64,000 nucleotides of DNA from Hemibagrus wyckioides (taxonomy: Eukaryota; Chordata; Actinopteri; Siluriformes; Bagridae): the NCBI RefSeq assembly GCF_019097595.1, contig NC_080731.1, forward strand, positions 8,375,071 to 8,439,070. Direction: 5' to 3'. Made by a program: the position numbers and the translations under genes. The notes under the pieces are model-generated. The model was not told the DNA's origin, did not search any database, and worked only from the letters and a program-made list of their open reading frames with translations. Shown here piece by piece: positions 33,452 through 45,497 of this stretch (its first letter is position 1; every line of letters starts with the position of its first letter).

Positions 33452-33664
33452 AAATCAATTCCTGACTAATCTTCTTCTTCTTCTTCTTCTTCTTCTTTCG
33501 GCTTTTCCCTTCAGAGGTTGCCACAGTGAATCATCTCTCTCCACCTATCCCTATCTTTTGCATCCTCGACACTTACACCCACTAGCTTCATATCCTCATT
33601 TATTACATCCATATACCTCCTCTTTGGCCTTCCTCTTTTCCTCCAAATCAATTCCTGACTAATC
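33452..33664 (-). mobile_element. 5'-truncated LINE insertion with 20-bp TSD
   Basis: The insert (33472-33644, 173 bases) is flanked by perfect duplications of AAATCAATTCCTGACTAATC at 33452-33471 and 33645-33664. On the minus strand it encodes the extreme C-terminal part of a non-LTR reverse transcriptase ORF ('RGRPKRRYMDVINEDM', 'EDAKDRDRWREMIHCG'), as seen in RTE-type LINEs, and ends in a (GAA)n tail. Long duplications, 5' truncation and a simple-repeat tail are marks of target-primed reverse transcription. Confidence 0.9.
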
Positions 33665-35251
33665 AGATTCAAAAATTCAGTAGCGCTTTCGTATAACAAA
33701 TACTTAAATATTCGCTAGTCTATGTTAGACTGGGAAGTTTCTGTCATTCTGAGCTGTTGGCTTTATTGCTGCCTCACAGTTTATGACTGTATTTGTGGTT
33801 CCTGATCTACTCAGACTATGGAAACGTTCCTGCCATGTTCATAACTGTCATTTATGTAAATTTTCACGTGCTAGCGTTTGTGGGTGCCAGAGCTGGAACA
33901 AATAATGAATTTTTACTCATTGTTATTGTATGGAGCACATGAATAATAGTTTCATGCGTCTCATACATGTGTTTGTGTTAAATCTTAAAGATGATCTAAA
34001 ATACGTTCTAGCCATGACTATAAAAGTCTTTCTATTTTGTATAAGAATTTAAGCAATTATACCCAGCAATTTGCTCGATAATTACACAGGTAAAATGTCC
34101 TATGGTCTGGCAGAAGAGAAAATGTTGCTCCTCTGACATGAATATAAGTCTGAAATAACGCACTAATCTGAAGATAATTATTCAATATACTTTTGTCAGT
34201 ATTGATATTCCTCAGTGGGGACAGAAGGAGAGAATGAATAAATGGTCAGTTGACACAGGAGCTGACAGTGATGGGATTTCTTTCTCTGCTTATGAATGGC
34301 CATATGGGGGGACATGGGAGCAAAATATTCCATCATGAGACAATTTGGTCTCTAAAAACAAAATACTTGCAGGGAATGAGAGGAGAGAAACCCAAATAGA
34401 CCACTTGATGTGACTTTATGAATATTTTTTTGTTTTGTTGTTGCTGCCAATATTCACATTATGAAATTACACATTTCCATTTCACCTCTTATCCATGAAT
34501 TCTATGATTTTCTTTCCTCCTTAAACTTCTTTTAACTTGTATTGCCGTCCTGTAGGACATGCCAATGCTGTGACTCCTACTTGCACATTAGATATGGTCC
34601 TAACACTTCTTAAAAACTTTGGGTCTCTGGGTTTTTATCTATAATACATAAAAAAATGATTCAGTAGCACTGATCCATTTTATTTTAAACAAGACACTTG
34701 AACACAAACCAAGTTTAGATCCTTAATTTCGTAACACTTTTATACCAGTTCTATACTCTTTCCGATTATATAAAAAGCACGTTCTAGATTTTAGACAGAT
34801 GTAACACACTGCAGCACAGATTAAATGCTCTACTTTTAACTGTGCATTCTGGAAAGGGTGCATTTTATGTACTAGATCTGAGCACAAATGTTCATATGGT
34901 CAACTATATTATAATTTTGACTCTATATTCTACTTTGATCTTTGGTATTGGAAGCAAACTCAGTAGGTTCGGGGTAACTAGCAAAGCCCTGTTTCTCTAC
35001 AGCTATTAATTATAGGAGTTCAAAGTTTTAATGTGGCCCTCTTGTGTGCATTATATACACTTCCCTTTCGGGTCTAAATGTAGATAATACTTTTTCTACA
35101 ACGGTTGGGTGACTGTTCCTCTCTGCATCATATTTTTGATGGCTTTAGGGATATCAAATGTCGGCTTTCCATTTCCTTACGTAAAATGAGGATAGATCAT
35201 TTTTCTGTTGCTGCTTGGAGATGATAGAACAGCTTACACAGTTTAAAATTC
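33665..35251. other. No gene seen
   Basis: AT-rich single-copy DNA with no recognised repeats or domains. Confidence 0.4.
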
Positions 35252-35458
35252 AATCTCTCTATCTCTCTCTACCTCTCTCTATCTCTCTCTGCCTCTCTCT
35301 ACCTCTCTCTATCTCTCTCTACCTCTCTCTGCCTCTCTCTATCTCTCTCTACCTCTCTCTGTCTCTCTCTGTCTCTCTCTACCTCTCTCTATCTCTCTCT
35401 ACTTCTCTCTGTCTCTCTCTACCTCTCTCTATCTCTCTCTACCTCTCTCTATCTCTCT
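35252..35458. repeat. 10-bp minisatellite of pyrimidine type
   Basis: About 20 units of a 10-base repeat, CTCTCTCT plus a variable dinucleotide (AT, AC, GC or GT). The plus-strand ORF across it (Ser-Leu repeats) is an artefact. Confidence 0.95.
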
Positions 35459-35676
35459 GAGCGATTGTTTCTCCCCCTTTTATCTTCACCATTCATTGAA
35501 ACAGGAAAATCAGCCACAGGTGCAGCCTCATCCTCACCACACACTCTCCTGACTCCTCCTTTTATTCACAAACCAGCACTCAATCACACCCCCGCCTCAA
35601 CATAATCATAGTTAAAAAACCTTATAAATGTTTATTTATTTACCTTCTATAGGCCTGTAAGCTACATGTTCTGAAA

Positions 35677-35719
<43 letters not shown>

Positions 35720-36165
35720 TCTTATTTAATTTTATTTTACCTTAAATAATTAATAAGAATTATTTAATAATTTTTTATTTAATTTAAATTTAATTTAATT
35801 TCATAGCAACATTTTCCTTTAAAACTTTTATAAAAATGTAAATATGACCAGATCAGCACCACATTGTATCAAAAATAGTTAAATTAATAAACTAACTCAT
35901 TCCTTCATTAAATAAAATAAACTGCAGGGTACACAGCCATGCCCCAATACCCAGGGAGCGAAGGGCAGATACAACGGTGCTCCAGTGCCTAGAAGTAGAC
36001 AGCCCCGCTGCTTATTCAGGAGCCATGGGCAGTGTTAAAGCTCTCATCAATCAACCATGATATAAAAAATCACCTTACATTAGATGTAACTGAGGAGCAG
36101 GGTAGGCCATTGCACTACAACACATTCAGACCCAAATGGACACGTTTGGGTCTGAATGTAATTAT
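35459..36165. other. No gene; (ATT)n at 35677-35720
   Basis: AT-rich DNA with an ATT microsatellite and degenerate AT-rich sequence after it. The patch 35930-36010 is richer in G+C but shows no recognisable function. Confidence 0.45.
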
Positions 36166-36168
36166 TAT

Positions 36169-36364
36169 TATTACATTTGCTTCGCACTTCTTGTCTGCAT
36201 AAAGCATGATGATGAAATCGTACATTTTTAGTCTTACTGTTAAGATTATCCGCAGGGTGCACATGATGTGTTATGTTTGGAAATCTTGTGTGCCATGACA
36301 TCTTACAGATGTCTTTGAACAAGTGTCTTCATAGTGACTCTACAGGATTAGATGGCAACTCTTT
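36169..36364. repeat. Rearranged duplicated block, left copy
   Basis: Two parts occur again near 37.2-37.5 kb. 36286-36364 ('catcttacagatgtc' through 'ggattagatggcaactct') matches 37170-37248 in the same direction. 36169-36285 matches 37340-37470 in the opposite direction. The similarity is high but not perfect, so the duplication is not very recent. Confidence 0.8.
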
Positions 36365-37010
36365 GCTCCCCCTAACCCCTAACATGTAACAATAACCCTT
36401 AGCCCTAACCCCTAACATGTAACAATAACCCTTAGCCCTAACCCCTAACATGTAACAATAACCCTTAGCCCTAACCCCTAACATGTAACATGTAAATGTA
36501 ACCTAACCCGAAATAGAACGCTAACCCTAAAATGTAACCCTAACCCAAAACCCTAACCATAAAATGGAACCCTAACCCCTGAACCCAACCCTAACCCCAA
36601 AACCCTAATCAAAGCCCTAACCCTAAAATGGAACCCTAACCCCTGAACCCAACCCTAACCCCAAAACCCTAATCAAAGCCCTAACCCTAAAATGGAACCC
36701 TAACCCCTGAACCCAACCCTAACCCCAAAACCCTAATCAAAGCCCTAAGCCTAAAATGGAACCCTAACCCTAAACCCTAACATGGAACAATAAGCCATAG
36801 CCCTAACCTCTAACATGTAACCCTAACCCTAAATAGAATCCTAAACAATAGCCATAATATATAACTCTAACCCTAAAATGCAACCCTAACCCAAAACCCT
36901 AACATGTAACCCTAGCTCCAAAACCCAAAAAAACAAAACTCTAAACCCTAATCCCAATCCTAAAATATAACCCTAATCCATAACCCCCTAAACTCTAATC
37001 CCTAGCCGTA
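36365..37010. repeat. Degenerate telomere-like (CCCTAA) array
   Basis: About 640 bases dominated by CCCTAA and CCCTAACC-type words on the plus strand. It contains higher-order units: a 33-base unit repeated about three times from 36371, and a 64-base unit repeated three times from 36561 with a partial fourth from 36753. The array is degenerate and flanked on both sides by ordinary DNA, so it is interstitial, not a chromosome end. Confidence 0.88.
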
Positions 37011-37129
37011 TACAATTATCAGATTATTAACAAACTAACAGTCAGATTTTTTTTAAGTAAAAGGCCTATATAAATTATTTTAATGTGTGCAGCACAAATA
37101 TGTAAACATGCATTGTGTGTGTATGTGTG

Positions 37130-37133
<4 letters not shown>

Positions 37134-37162
<29 letters not shown>
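37134..37162. repeat. (CT)n microsatellite
   Basis: About 14 CT units immediately before the right copy of the duplicated block. Confidence 0.95.
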
Positions 37163-37166
<4 letters not shown>

Positions 37167-37169
37167 GAG

Positions 37170-37470
37170 TTGTGTGCTGTGCCATCTTGCAGATGTCTTT
37201 GTACAAGTGCCTCCATAGTGACTCTACAGGATTAGATGGCAACTCTCTTTTCACTGTGATAGATCTCAGGAGACACGTCAGGCGCCTGGGATAGTTCAGC
37301 ATCTGCTTCTCTCATACAGCTGAACCAACTTGGACAGAGCGTTTCCAAACATACCACACCATGTGCACCCTGTGGATCATCGTAACAGTAAGATTACAAA
37401 AATGTACGATTCCACCGTTATCATGCTTCCTGCAAACAAGTGTGAAGAAAATATAACAATAATAATATTG
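37170..37470. repeat. Rearranged duplicated block, right copy
   Basis: 37170-37248 and 37340-37470 match parts of 36169-36364 (see there), here separated by about 90 bases absent from the left copy. Several short frames cross the block but none gives a recognised protein. Confidence 0.75.
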
Positions 37471-37704
37471 ATCATTCCACACTCAGTGAAGGGTTTGCTA
37501 TATAGGTCATTACTCCAAAGGTGATCATTTTGCAAGTTTACACATTGCTTTTCTCATAAACTGAAAGATTCCAAATATTTAGTTGTGTTAGGGAAAACTG
37601 CAACTGAAAGTTATATCATTTTCAAAGTGCCCAGCGTTCCTCCAATAATAAAAATCTTTCCACTGGTTGCTATTGCACATCCACACAATTCTGTCTGCCA
37701 CAGC

Positions 37705-37735
<31 letters not shown>

Positions 37736-38570
37736 TACTAGTCAGCCACAGGGCACATTTTACGCTCACGCCAACACTCGCTCTGACCACAGGAAGCAAA
37801 GAAGCCTATCTCAGCAGTCTGGAGATTTTCCGAGACTTGTTGTTATTCCATTGGAGGACACTGTTTTCACTCCTTCGCACTGTTCCTGATACCAAGATCA
37901 GATAGGACAGGCAGTCCTGTGGATTGTCTCTGGGAGGTAGAGGAAGAGAGGAAGGGAGTGAGAGAGGGTAAAAAGTGTCCTCTTCGCTTGTGTCACAGGG
38001 AGAAGGGCTGATACTCAGAGTATGTGACAGTGTCCGTCCTGAGTGGAAGGCCCCCTGCAATATTAATTCTCATTTGAAGCAGCTGGGGCTGAGAGTATGA
38101 AACATTGAACAAAACAGCTGCCATGGATCTACTGCTGTCACACACACACACACACACATACTGACCTTGTTCTTTTCCCAGCATGAATATTCTAAAATCA
38201 TCTCCAGTTACTTTCTAAAACAAGCAGTGGATTCGATTTTACTGGCACTGATTCACCTTTAAGAATTCTGCTAGACTTTATTTGTACATGTGTTTAAAAG
38301 TGTCACTTTAAACTAGAAATTTAATCCACATTTCTAGAAAACAGAAACTTACACTTGTGACACTCCTCCTGCTGCTGTGAATGGACCCCCATGCGCTTTC
38401 CAAAGATGATGTATGTCCAGGTCTCACCTTTGCTTCAGTAGATAATCTCACTGGTCTGGACACTGCAGAGTAGTACCTAAGAACTGCTGCTGTAATCATT
38501 AAACCTGTCTGGTGCTCATCCCAAGACTTTTTATCCACAATACACTCATTCTGAAACTCATTTCATAACT
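37471..38570. other. No gene; short TG/AG and AC tracts
   Basis: Contains a TG-AG microsatellite at 37704-37736 and an AC run at about 38139-38158. Minus ORFs (37806-38060, 38308-38538) have no domains. Confidence 0.4.
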
Positions 38571-38785
38571 GTAATGGTTTATAATCCCACTTTCCCATCA
38601 CACAGAAGAGGATGAGTTCGGTTTTTCCCAAAGGTTCTTCCTCATGATGTCTCAGGGAGTTTTTCCTTGGGTTAGGGTTAGACTGCTTTGTTATAATGTT
38701 TACTGTTAAAGGTTTAAACAAATACAGTTGAATTAATTTACTAACCTACAGATACAGATAAAAGGTATGAGACAAGACTCTTATG
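38571..38785 (+). repeat. Dispersed repeat fragment (LINE-tail type)
   Basis: It carries 'aaaggttcttcctcatgatg' and 'tctcagggagtttttccttg' followed by a poly-AT end, a motif set common in fish dispersed repeats. The head is missing and the class is not certain. Confidence 0.65.
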
Positions 38786-39764
38786 AGAGTCCTCGGTCTC
38801 ATACTTTTCCTCATCTGTGTTATTTTTGTTTTTTTCTTAGGAGCTTAATGTTAGCTAGCCTGCTATCAACTTCAGGCAATGGATTGACTACACAAAATGA
38901 TAGTTAGCTTTAAGTAGCTAGCCAAGTTCACAAGACATCAGTTAACATTAGAATAACTACTATTATGAAGTGTTAGGTAGCAAGCAAGCTAACGGTAGCT
39001 AACTCCTAGATTGCGTAACCATTAGCAAGCAGTTTGCTAGCACACTAGCTATTATTATAGTATATTGTGTAAATGAATCTGGTTTGTTAGCCACGATTAA
39101 ACTCTTACATTGTACCAGTGAAACCAGTTCGCTAACCATTCAACCTGTTTAACATTTTCTAAACACATGAATGTGTAAATAAAACTGGATGAAAAGAAAG
39201 AACTTTAGGTAAACGCTTCCTGAATATTAATCGGTGGCCCACATAAGTATTTTCTTTTTTATTTTACAGAGCCTGGGGTGCAAGTGAGCATGATTTTTAT
39301 TTCCTCTGAGCAAATATTAGCCTTAGATTGAGGAGAACTTTCTAGAACTGCTCTCTAGTTTCTCATCTTTATTTAACTTGCAGACACTAAAGACTGCAAT
39401 TTTTGGGAAAGGATTTATTTTTCCACTTCATGATTTTAAGGTTGTATGAATAGATAGAAATTTTCACAACACAATGAATTCATCAAATGATGCACTTGGG
39501 TTTAATTCTGTATTCTGGTTAATATTTCCTTCAAACAGTAATACAGCATCAGTGCCGTTGTTCCTGAGGCTTTGTGTCTTTCTGAACTGGTTCCATCTCA
39601 AACCACTTTCCTTCTCGTTTCACATTCCAGCAATAAGAGATACAAGCTGTACTTTAAAAAAGACCTCCAGGCAGAACACAGACCCCATGAGGAATGTTCT
39701 CATTTATTTAAGACAAGGGGGAAATCCTGGTAGTAAAAAAAAAAAGAAAAAAGGTTCCCTCTAA
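38786..39764. other. No gene; TTAGCTAGC-rich stretch
   Basis: From about 38840 to 39060 the words GCTAGC, TTAGC and GCTAAC recur many times in both orientations without a fixed period. The remainder is AT-rich single-copy DNA. An open frame at 39474-39764 ends in a poly-Lys artefact of a poly-A run. Confidence 0.4.
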
Positions 39765-39774
39765 TTTTTAGTGA

Positions 39775-40085
39775 CATATTAAAAGAACACACAAGAAACA
39801 GACTCGCTGAGAGCGAGTCTCTCCCAGGAGTCGACCCCCATGGTGTCTCCAGGTGGCACTACAAGCTTCCCGCTCACTAAGTGTCAGTGACAGATTCGAA
39901 GGCAAATGGGCCTGAATAATTGATCGGGAGCGGACTAGCGCTGGCGCGTGGCTTGCTAATGAAGAGGAGTGCATCAATTTTACAAGACCAATTAGCAACA
40001 GGAGTAATTACACTTATTGCTTTTTATAACATCACTCCCCCTTGCATGCTACTGTGCACTTGCTGTTTAAAAGCATTAAGTGATC
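39775..40085. promoter_or_regulatory. Candidate conserved non-coding element
   Basis: Repeat-free, richer in G+C than its flanks, with homeodomain-type sites ('gaataattgatcgg', 'gaccaattagcaac', 'gagtaattacac') and a 15-base word, TGGCTTGCTAATGAA (39949-39963), that recurs at 48640-48654. This pattern resembles enhancers of developmental genes; it is an inference from composition only. Confidence 0.3.
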
Positions 40086-41640
40086 ATAGGCTAGTCTTTA
40101 ATAGAGATATTTTTCTATCTGGGAGTTTGCACACATCTTGAATTCACTTATCCCTGATCTAGTTCCCACAAAAAACTTTCCCAGTGAGTTTTGTGTCTTG
40201 CTGTGGACGGTACAAAAATGATTTAATCAAGATAATCAGAATAAATCAGTAGGTCTTGCATCAACAATCTTTTTCTCCAAAAAGAATGATGAGATTCTTT
40301 GTCGTTGATTTAATTTGAACAGTCTGAATCATTATTTTGCAAGGAAATGGCAACGTCTGACTCATATATTGTTTGTGTCCTAAGAGCTTTACTGAAGCTG
40401 TTTTTATTTCCATCCCATAGCCTTGCACTTGTAATTGTGTACTGAGTAGGAGTTTTTGCCTGTATCACAGGCTGTATCTGAACTCAGGGATATTCACCAT
40501 CTAATATCACGTGAAAGAGAGTTAGCTTTGTGCCTTATGTCAGTGGTGACAACAGGCCAGGATGCATTCTGTATAATGAGTAAACACAATACAAGTCATC
40601 CTCTAAAACACATAAAATACAAATCTGAAAATGAAGCTTTGTAAATATTATAGGTATACTGGAGTGTCTTTGGCAATTCCAAACTGATCTTACACAAAAA
40701 TCTCAAGATTATAGGAAATACTATAAGTGATAACTGCCCATTTTTTCCCCTTGTTCTTGGGACAGAAGGAATTGACCACATTCTGACCTCTGAGAAATTG
40801 GACACACTGTTACTTAAACCTGTGAATGAAGTCTATGCTCTTTTTTCTCTCTAATAGTTCATTTGTTGAAGCTTGCTGTTTATTTAACATTTATGGAAGG
40901 AGTCTCCAATGCCAGGGCTTTATCTAGTTTCATGGTAAGGCTGTGACAGACTTTGAAGAAGGGTGTGGGAAACAACTGTTTATAGCTGTGACAGTGTTAG
41001 GAAAGAACTTGCTTAGTTTTATGGACAGTCCATGACATTAAAAGTAGCTGTAAATGCACAAAAAGTATGATGTGACATTCTTTAATGAATTCAAATTGTA
41101 TATGTTGGTAAATTGCTGTAGTAAAAAAGGAATAAACCACTTTGAGGTGGGAACAGTTACTCTGATTAATGTTTGCTGGGCTTAAAACACACCACCATGG
41201 AATATTATTTTCCTTTTTAAAGCACATGCTGTCATGGTTTATTCCATAGATATAAAAATATATAGCTTAATAAAAAAAAGTTCTGCTTAGTTGCTTTCTT
41301 GCTCTACTGACCATCAATACTGGGCACAGAAGTGTGATGGGCCGCTGGATTACAAACTACGAGCCATGTTTTGTTTCTGTATGGTATTTTATATTAAAGT
41401 TATTGAACTTATTTGGTTGCGCTACTCTGATGCCAGTATGATTTGCATTCATGAACTGAGATTCTTGTCCTCAAGAAGAAATAAGATCTCATATGTCTGA
41501 CAGTAATTATATAACAAATCGGCAGTCCTTAAAGAAAGAGCATGTATATTATGGGATCATAAGGGAGGAGCTACAGTATAGGGCTGAAAGTTTTGCCTAA
41601 TGACACCAATGACTGCTCAGGCAGTGTCACATTGTGAGAA
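40086..41640. other. No gene seen
   Basis: AT-rich single-copy DNA; small ORFs carry no domain and no repeat family is recognised. Confidence 0.4.
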
Positions 41641-42030
41641 AATGAGCTTATATGATGCTTAGAAGAGGAAAATCAAGACCTCTCTCACACTCAGATTGGA
41701 CACTGGAAAGCGATCAAAGCCGGCAATTTGCATCTATCATCTGCAATTTGAAACTGGTCCATCACATCTGCTGTTTGCCCAGCTCCTGGCTTCCCTCCTA
41801 AGAGACTCCAGAAATGAACTATTAGCTTGCGCCTTCACCTCGTTCCACCAGAATGACTGAATATTTAACCGATTCAGAAATATTGCCCAAGACGATGAAT
41901 TGGACCTGGCACAACCTAAATTGTGTTAATTTGTAAACACCGAGTGCAGTTTACTGGAGGAGACACTCGTTAGGTGAAGGTGAAGATGGGATGGGAAAGT
42001 GGGCGGAGACTTGAATTTGAGTGACACTGA
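41641..42030. promoter_or_regulatory. Candidate conserved non-coding element
   Basis: A repeat-free block of balanced composition with no ORF ('ccggcaatttgcatctatca', 'gaactattagcttgcgcc', then a G-rich end near 41990). It stands out from the AT-rich flanks. The regulatory reading is speculative. Confidence 0.25.
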
Positions 42031-42693
42031 CTTCCACTCTAGGTTTGAAATCAAGCTCCAAACGTTATAATTATCACATCTTCAGTGTTAATCTGTGCTT
42101 ACAAAAAAAGTAAATGTTGTGTTTCATTTATTCAGCTTCAAAACCGACTATAATATATTCTATACATATGAAATTATTAATTCAATCAATGCAAACTTGG
42201 TTTTAATGATCATAGCTGCTTTTAGAATCTGAGTTTCCACCAAGCCATTATTCCCACATCATAGAGGTGTGTTCTGTTAAAATTATATATTCCTCTCCAT
42301 GAGGACCAAAAAAAAAAAAAAATCACTTAACAAAACCAGGCAATTGACGTTCAGCAGAAGTGTGAAAATCAGAGTTCCAGTCATGTGTTGTGTGGGATGT
42401 CTGTTAAAACCATGGCATAGCAGCAGTCCAGCTCCAGCTCAGATGAAGCGATCTGGCTCTAACGCGAGCTATTGTCCTCTTGTCCTTTGTGTTGCCTTAG
42501 CACATTAATGAACTCATTATCGTTGATAAGCAAGTGGGGATTGAGGCAGAATGAAGAGTCTCTGCTCCTCATATGTGCTGGTTTTAGAGGTTTTAGTAAC
42601 TACTTTTACATAATCAGTGACCACTCTTTAATTTCCTTTAAGTGTTTAGCCTAGTTCTGGACAGCGTTAATATGATTTGATAGGAATGATGAT
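42031..42693. other. No gene seen
   Basis: Single-copy DNA with a poly-A run near 42308-42321. ORFs 42299-42508 and 42472-42654 (plus) have no domains. Confidence 0.4.
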
Positions 42694-42705
42694 AAAAAAT
42701 ATGGC

Positions 42706-42758
<53 letters not shown>

Positions 42759-42767
42759 CCATATTTT
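42694..42767. repeat. (TA)n tract inside a perfect inverted repeat
   Basis: A TA run (about 42711-42757) is bracketed by AAAATATGGCTATAT on the left and its exact complement on the right, giving a palindrome of about 74 bases. Confidence 0.9.
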
Positions 42768-43955
42768 GTTTGTCATATTTTTACATTATATATGTATATA
42801 TACTGTGTAATAGTGCTATATTATAATGTACACATTATAATATACACATTACATCCTCAGTGGATTGTTTTTCAGTGACCTGCTTTTAGAAAATGTTATT
42901 TTTAATTAGACTGATATTACGGAAGAACGTCCAAAAATGTTGCCTATTGTTGGATTTATGTTAGAATATCTCTGTTAGAATCATGAAAGAAATTGTATGC
43001 CAACTATTTTTTGTTTAAAAGTATTTCGCATAAGTGCATCTTCACAGTGGAACTAAATATTTTGATTCTAACAACATTTATTGAGTATGTAAATTTATGC
43101 ATACTTAATTAGATGGAGCTTAGTTTGCATAATAAATGTAATTTTTTTAAAAAGCCCCCATACAAAAAAAAAATGTTGATTTGTATGGATATCAGCAATT
43201 AATTGGTAAAGATTGATTGTGATATCTATTGTTTTTTAATAATAATCTGATTCACCTCTAATTCATGTCTAAGATTAGGATGGAGCCTCATTTTGCATGT
43301 TTGCTTACAGCACCTAAATGATTAAATGATGCTTTGGAGCATGTAAAGTTGTGAAATTGTGATTATTATTGATCATTATTATAGATTATTTAAAATAAAA
43401 TGATCGTACATTGTACTAGCTTGCAGTTGATGATGACTACAGATGATTTCAAACCCCCACTGTCCCAAACTGACAATAAAACATTTAACTACACTGACAT
43501 GCCCAGTTAAGCTCCAAAGCAAGACTTTACCTGATACAGGGTGGCACAGTTAATCACTCTCCTCTTCAGCCTATTCTCTCTGCCCTGCTTCATCTCCACA
43601 CATCTTATTTGAGAGAATTAGGAGGGAATCAATCATTTGTCAGTGCTGTTGCATGATTTTGTCTCCAGGCTAGTCAGGAATGGGGAGGATCATGTGGAGT
43701 GTGCAGGAATGTAAAGTGACACAGGTTGAAGCTCTGGTACTTTCTCTGACAAACGGACTCCAATTTTTCCCTGAGGCCTTTTCTCTATAATTCCTCCTCT
43801 CTGATGGGCTGCAGTATTCACAACAAGCAGAAAAGAGTGACAGGGTATCTTGGGAACGCCAACTGGGGCATAATAGATACATTACAATATACAGGAATGT
43901 TCATTCAAATCAGTCTTGCTTTAAAATCATTTATTTATTTATTTATGTTTCTGAG
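42768..43955. other. No gene seen
   Basis: AT-rich DNA. The minus ORF 43670-43882 has no recognised domain. Confidence 0.4.
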
Positions 43956-44012
43956 GTGTTACATATATGTGTGTGTGTATGTGTGTGTGCATGTGCATAT
44001 AACACCTCAGCA
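43956..44012. repeat. Short hairpin with TG-repeat loop
   Basis: CTGAGGTGTTA on the left and TAACACCTCAG on the right are exact inverted arms around a loop of mainly TG repeats. Confidence 0.75.
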
Positions 44013-44279
44013 TCTGGTTGTTCTGTAGTGTTTTGTTAACAAATACAGCTTCCAATGCCTTCTCTGACACTTTCAGATTAAATCTGAGATTCCGTTGCCT
44101 GTTACACCTAAAAGACCCTATCTATCTCAGGTTAACTACACGACCCTGCGTCTGGAAATGCAGTGAATAAATTATGGCCCATGTATTAGAGTTTTCCCTG
44201 TGCTGTTACTGAGCTCCTGTAAAATGTTAAATTTTCATCGTTTTACTTCATTAAGAGGGTTCATAGCTCATTTGCATAC

Positions 44280-44280
<1 letters not shown>
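44013..44280. other. No gene seen
   Basis: Single-copy DNA; nothing recognised. Confidence 0.4.
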
Positions 44281-44345
<65 letters not shown>

Positions 44346-44346
44346 G

Positions 44347-44388
<42 letters not shown>

Positions 44389-44484
44389 GTGTCTAGGACA
44401 TCTAGATATTCGGAATACAATAAAGAAATAAAGAAATAAGTGTCTTCAAGGAACTGTGCATGATATGGATACACATGAATGAAA

Positions 44485-44580
<96 letters not shown>

Positions 44581-44598
44581 ATAAATAAATAAATAAAT
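44281..44598. repeat. GATA and TTGA tetranucleotide arrays
   Basis: A GATA array (44281-44345) is followed directly by a TTGA array (44347-44386), then 100 bases of unique DNA, a second GATA array (about 44486-44578) and an AAAT tail to 44598. Minus ORFs of Ile-Tyr-Leu-Ser repeats here are artefacts. Confidence 0.95.
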
Positions 44599-45461
44599 GG
44601 TTGGCTCTATACAAGGTATGAATGCATTGGACACAATCATATATTAAAAACCCTCAGAAAATTACAAAAAAATAATTTATATTTTTTTAGTGATGCTTAC
44701 AGCGCTTCTCCTGTCACTGCATCCTGACCTCAGTATATCATAATTGCACTATTGCAGTATGACAGCAGCTTAAAGTTCATCCGCTTTACATTGTTAAGCT
44801 TATGAAGGCAACTTGAATGTCATATGTTGCCGAATATAGTTGCACGGTGTTTTACTATTAGTAACTGATTAGACAAATATGAGATACTGTTCTTCTTTGT
44901 ACAGAGCGAGCCAGCTGTGGAGGAGATTATTACTGACTCCAGCCAGTAGAGGGCTCTGTCACCTATTGAGTGCTGTAAGAGGCTGAAACAGCTGGTAGAC
45001 ATTAGATGTGAGACATTAATGCTTTCAGTCTCGGTCAACATGAAAAGTTGCAGCATGTGCTGGTTTGCATATTTAGGTCTAAAATTACTTGCTTATATAT
45101 AATGATACTGGAAGTACAGTAAAAAAATGTATTAATGAATATATGAATTAATTGTTGCCTTAGCTTGACCAAATTGTCATAAAATTGAAGATATTGTCAT
45201 AAAACAGCTAGAAATCCATAACAAACCTCTCAGAGATGACATGAGGAGAGGAAATATACTCAAAAGAGAAGCCATTATCTTCTGGGTATTGCTATACATC
45301 CACCGTTTATATCTATAATCAACATTCATTCACTCTTATAACTACAGTTAATTGTTTTACAGAAGTTACTGGTTAAGGTATAGTAGGAAAAGAAATAAAA
45401 CCAAATTCATTCAAGTAAATTTTGTCGACTCGGCAGGCATTTTGGAAACAGTCCCAAGCTG

Positions 45462-45464
<3 letters not shown>
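44599..45464. other. No gene seen
   Basis: AT-rich single-copy DNA, including the domainless minus ORF 44820-45056. Confidence 0.4.
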
Positions 45465-45496
<32 letters not shown>

Positions 45497-45497
45497 G
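45465..45497. repeat. (TA)n microsatellite
   Basis: About 16 TA units. Confidence 0.95.

Noticed and set aside
35215..35460. 81-residue Ser/Leu-rich membrane-like protein
   Set aside because: It is the translation of a 10-base pyrimidine minisatellite, not a gene.
36365..37010. True chromosome end (telomere)
   Set aside because: The repeats are degenerate and normal sequence continues for kilobases on both sides.
36080..37524. Exons of a host gene in the duplicated block
   Set aside because: Conceptual translations of the two copies give short similar peptides, but frames are broken, orientation differs between parts, and no family was recognised.
44281..44598. CRISPR array or satellite gene
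   Set aside because: The repeats are pure tetranucleotides without spacers; ORFs through them are periodic artefacts. The same applies to 51414-51525 and 55851-55943.
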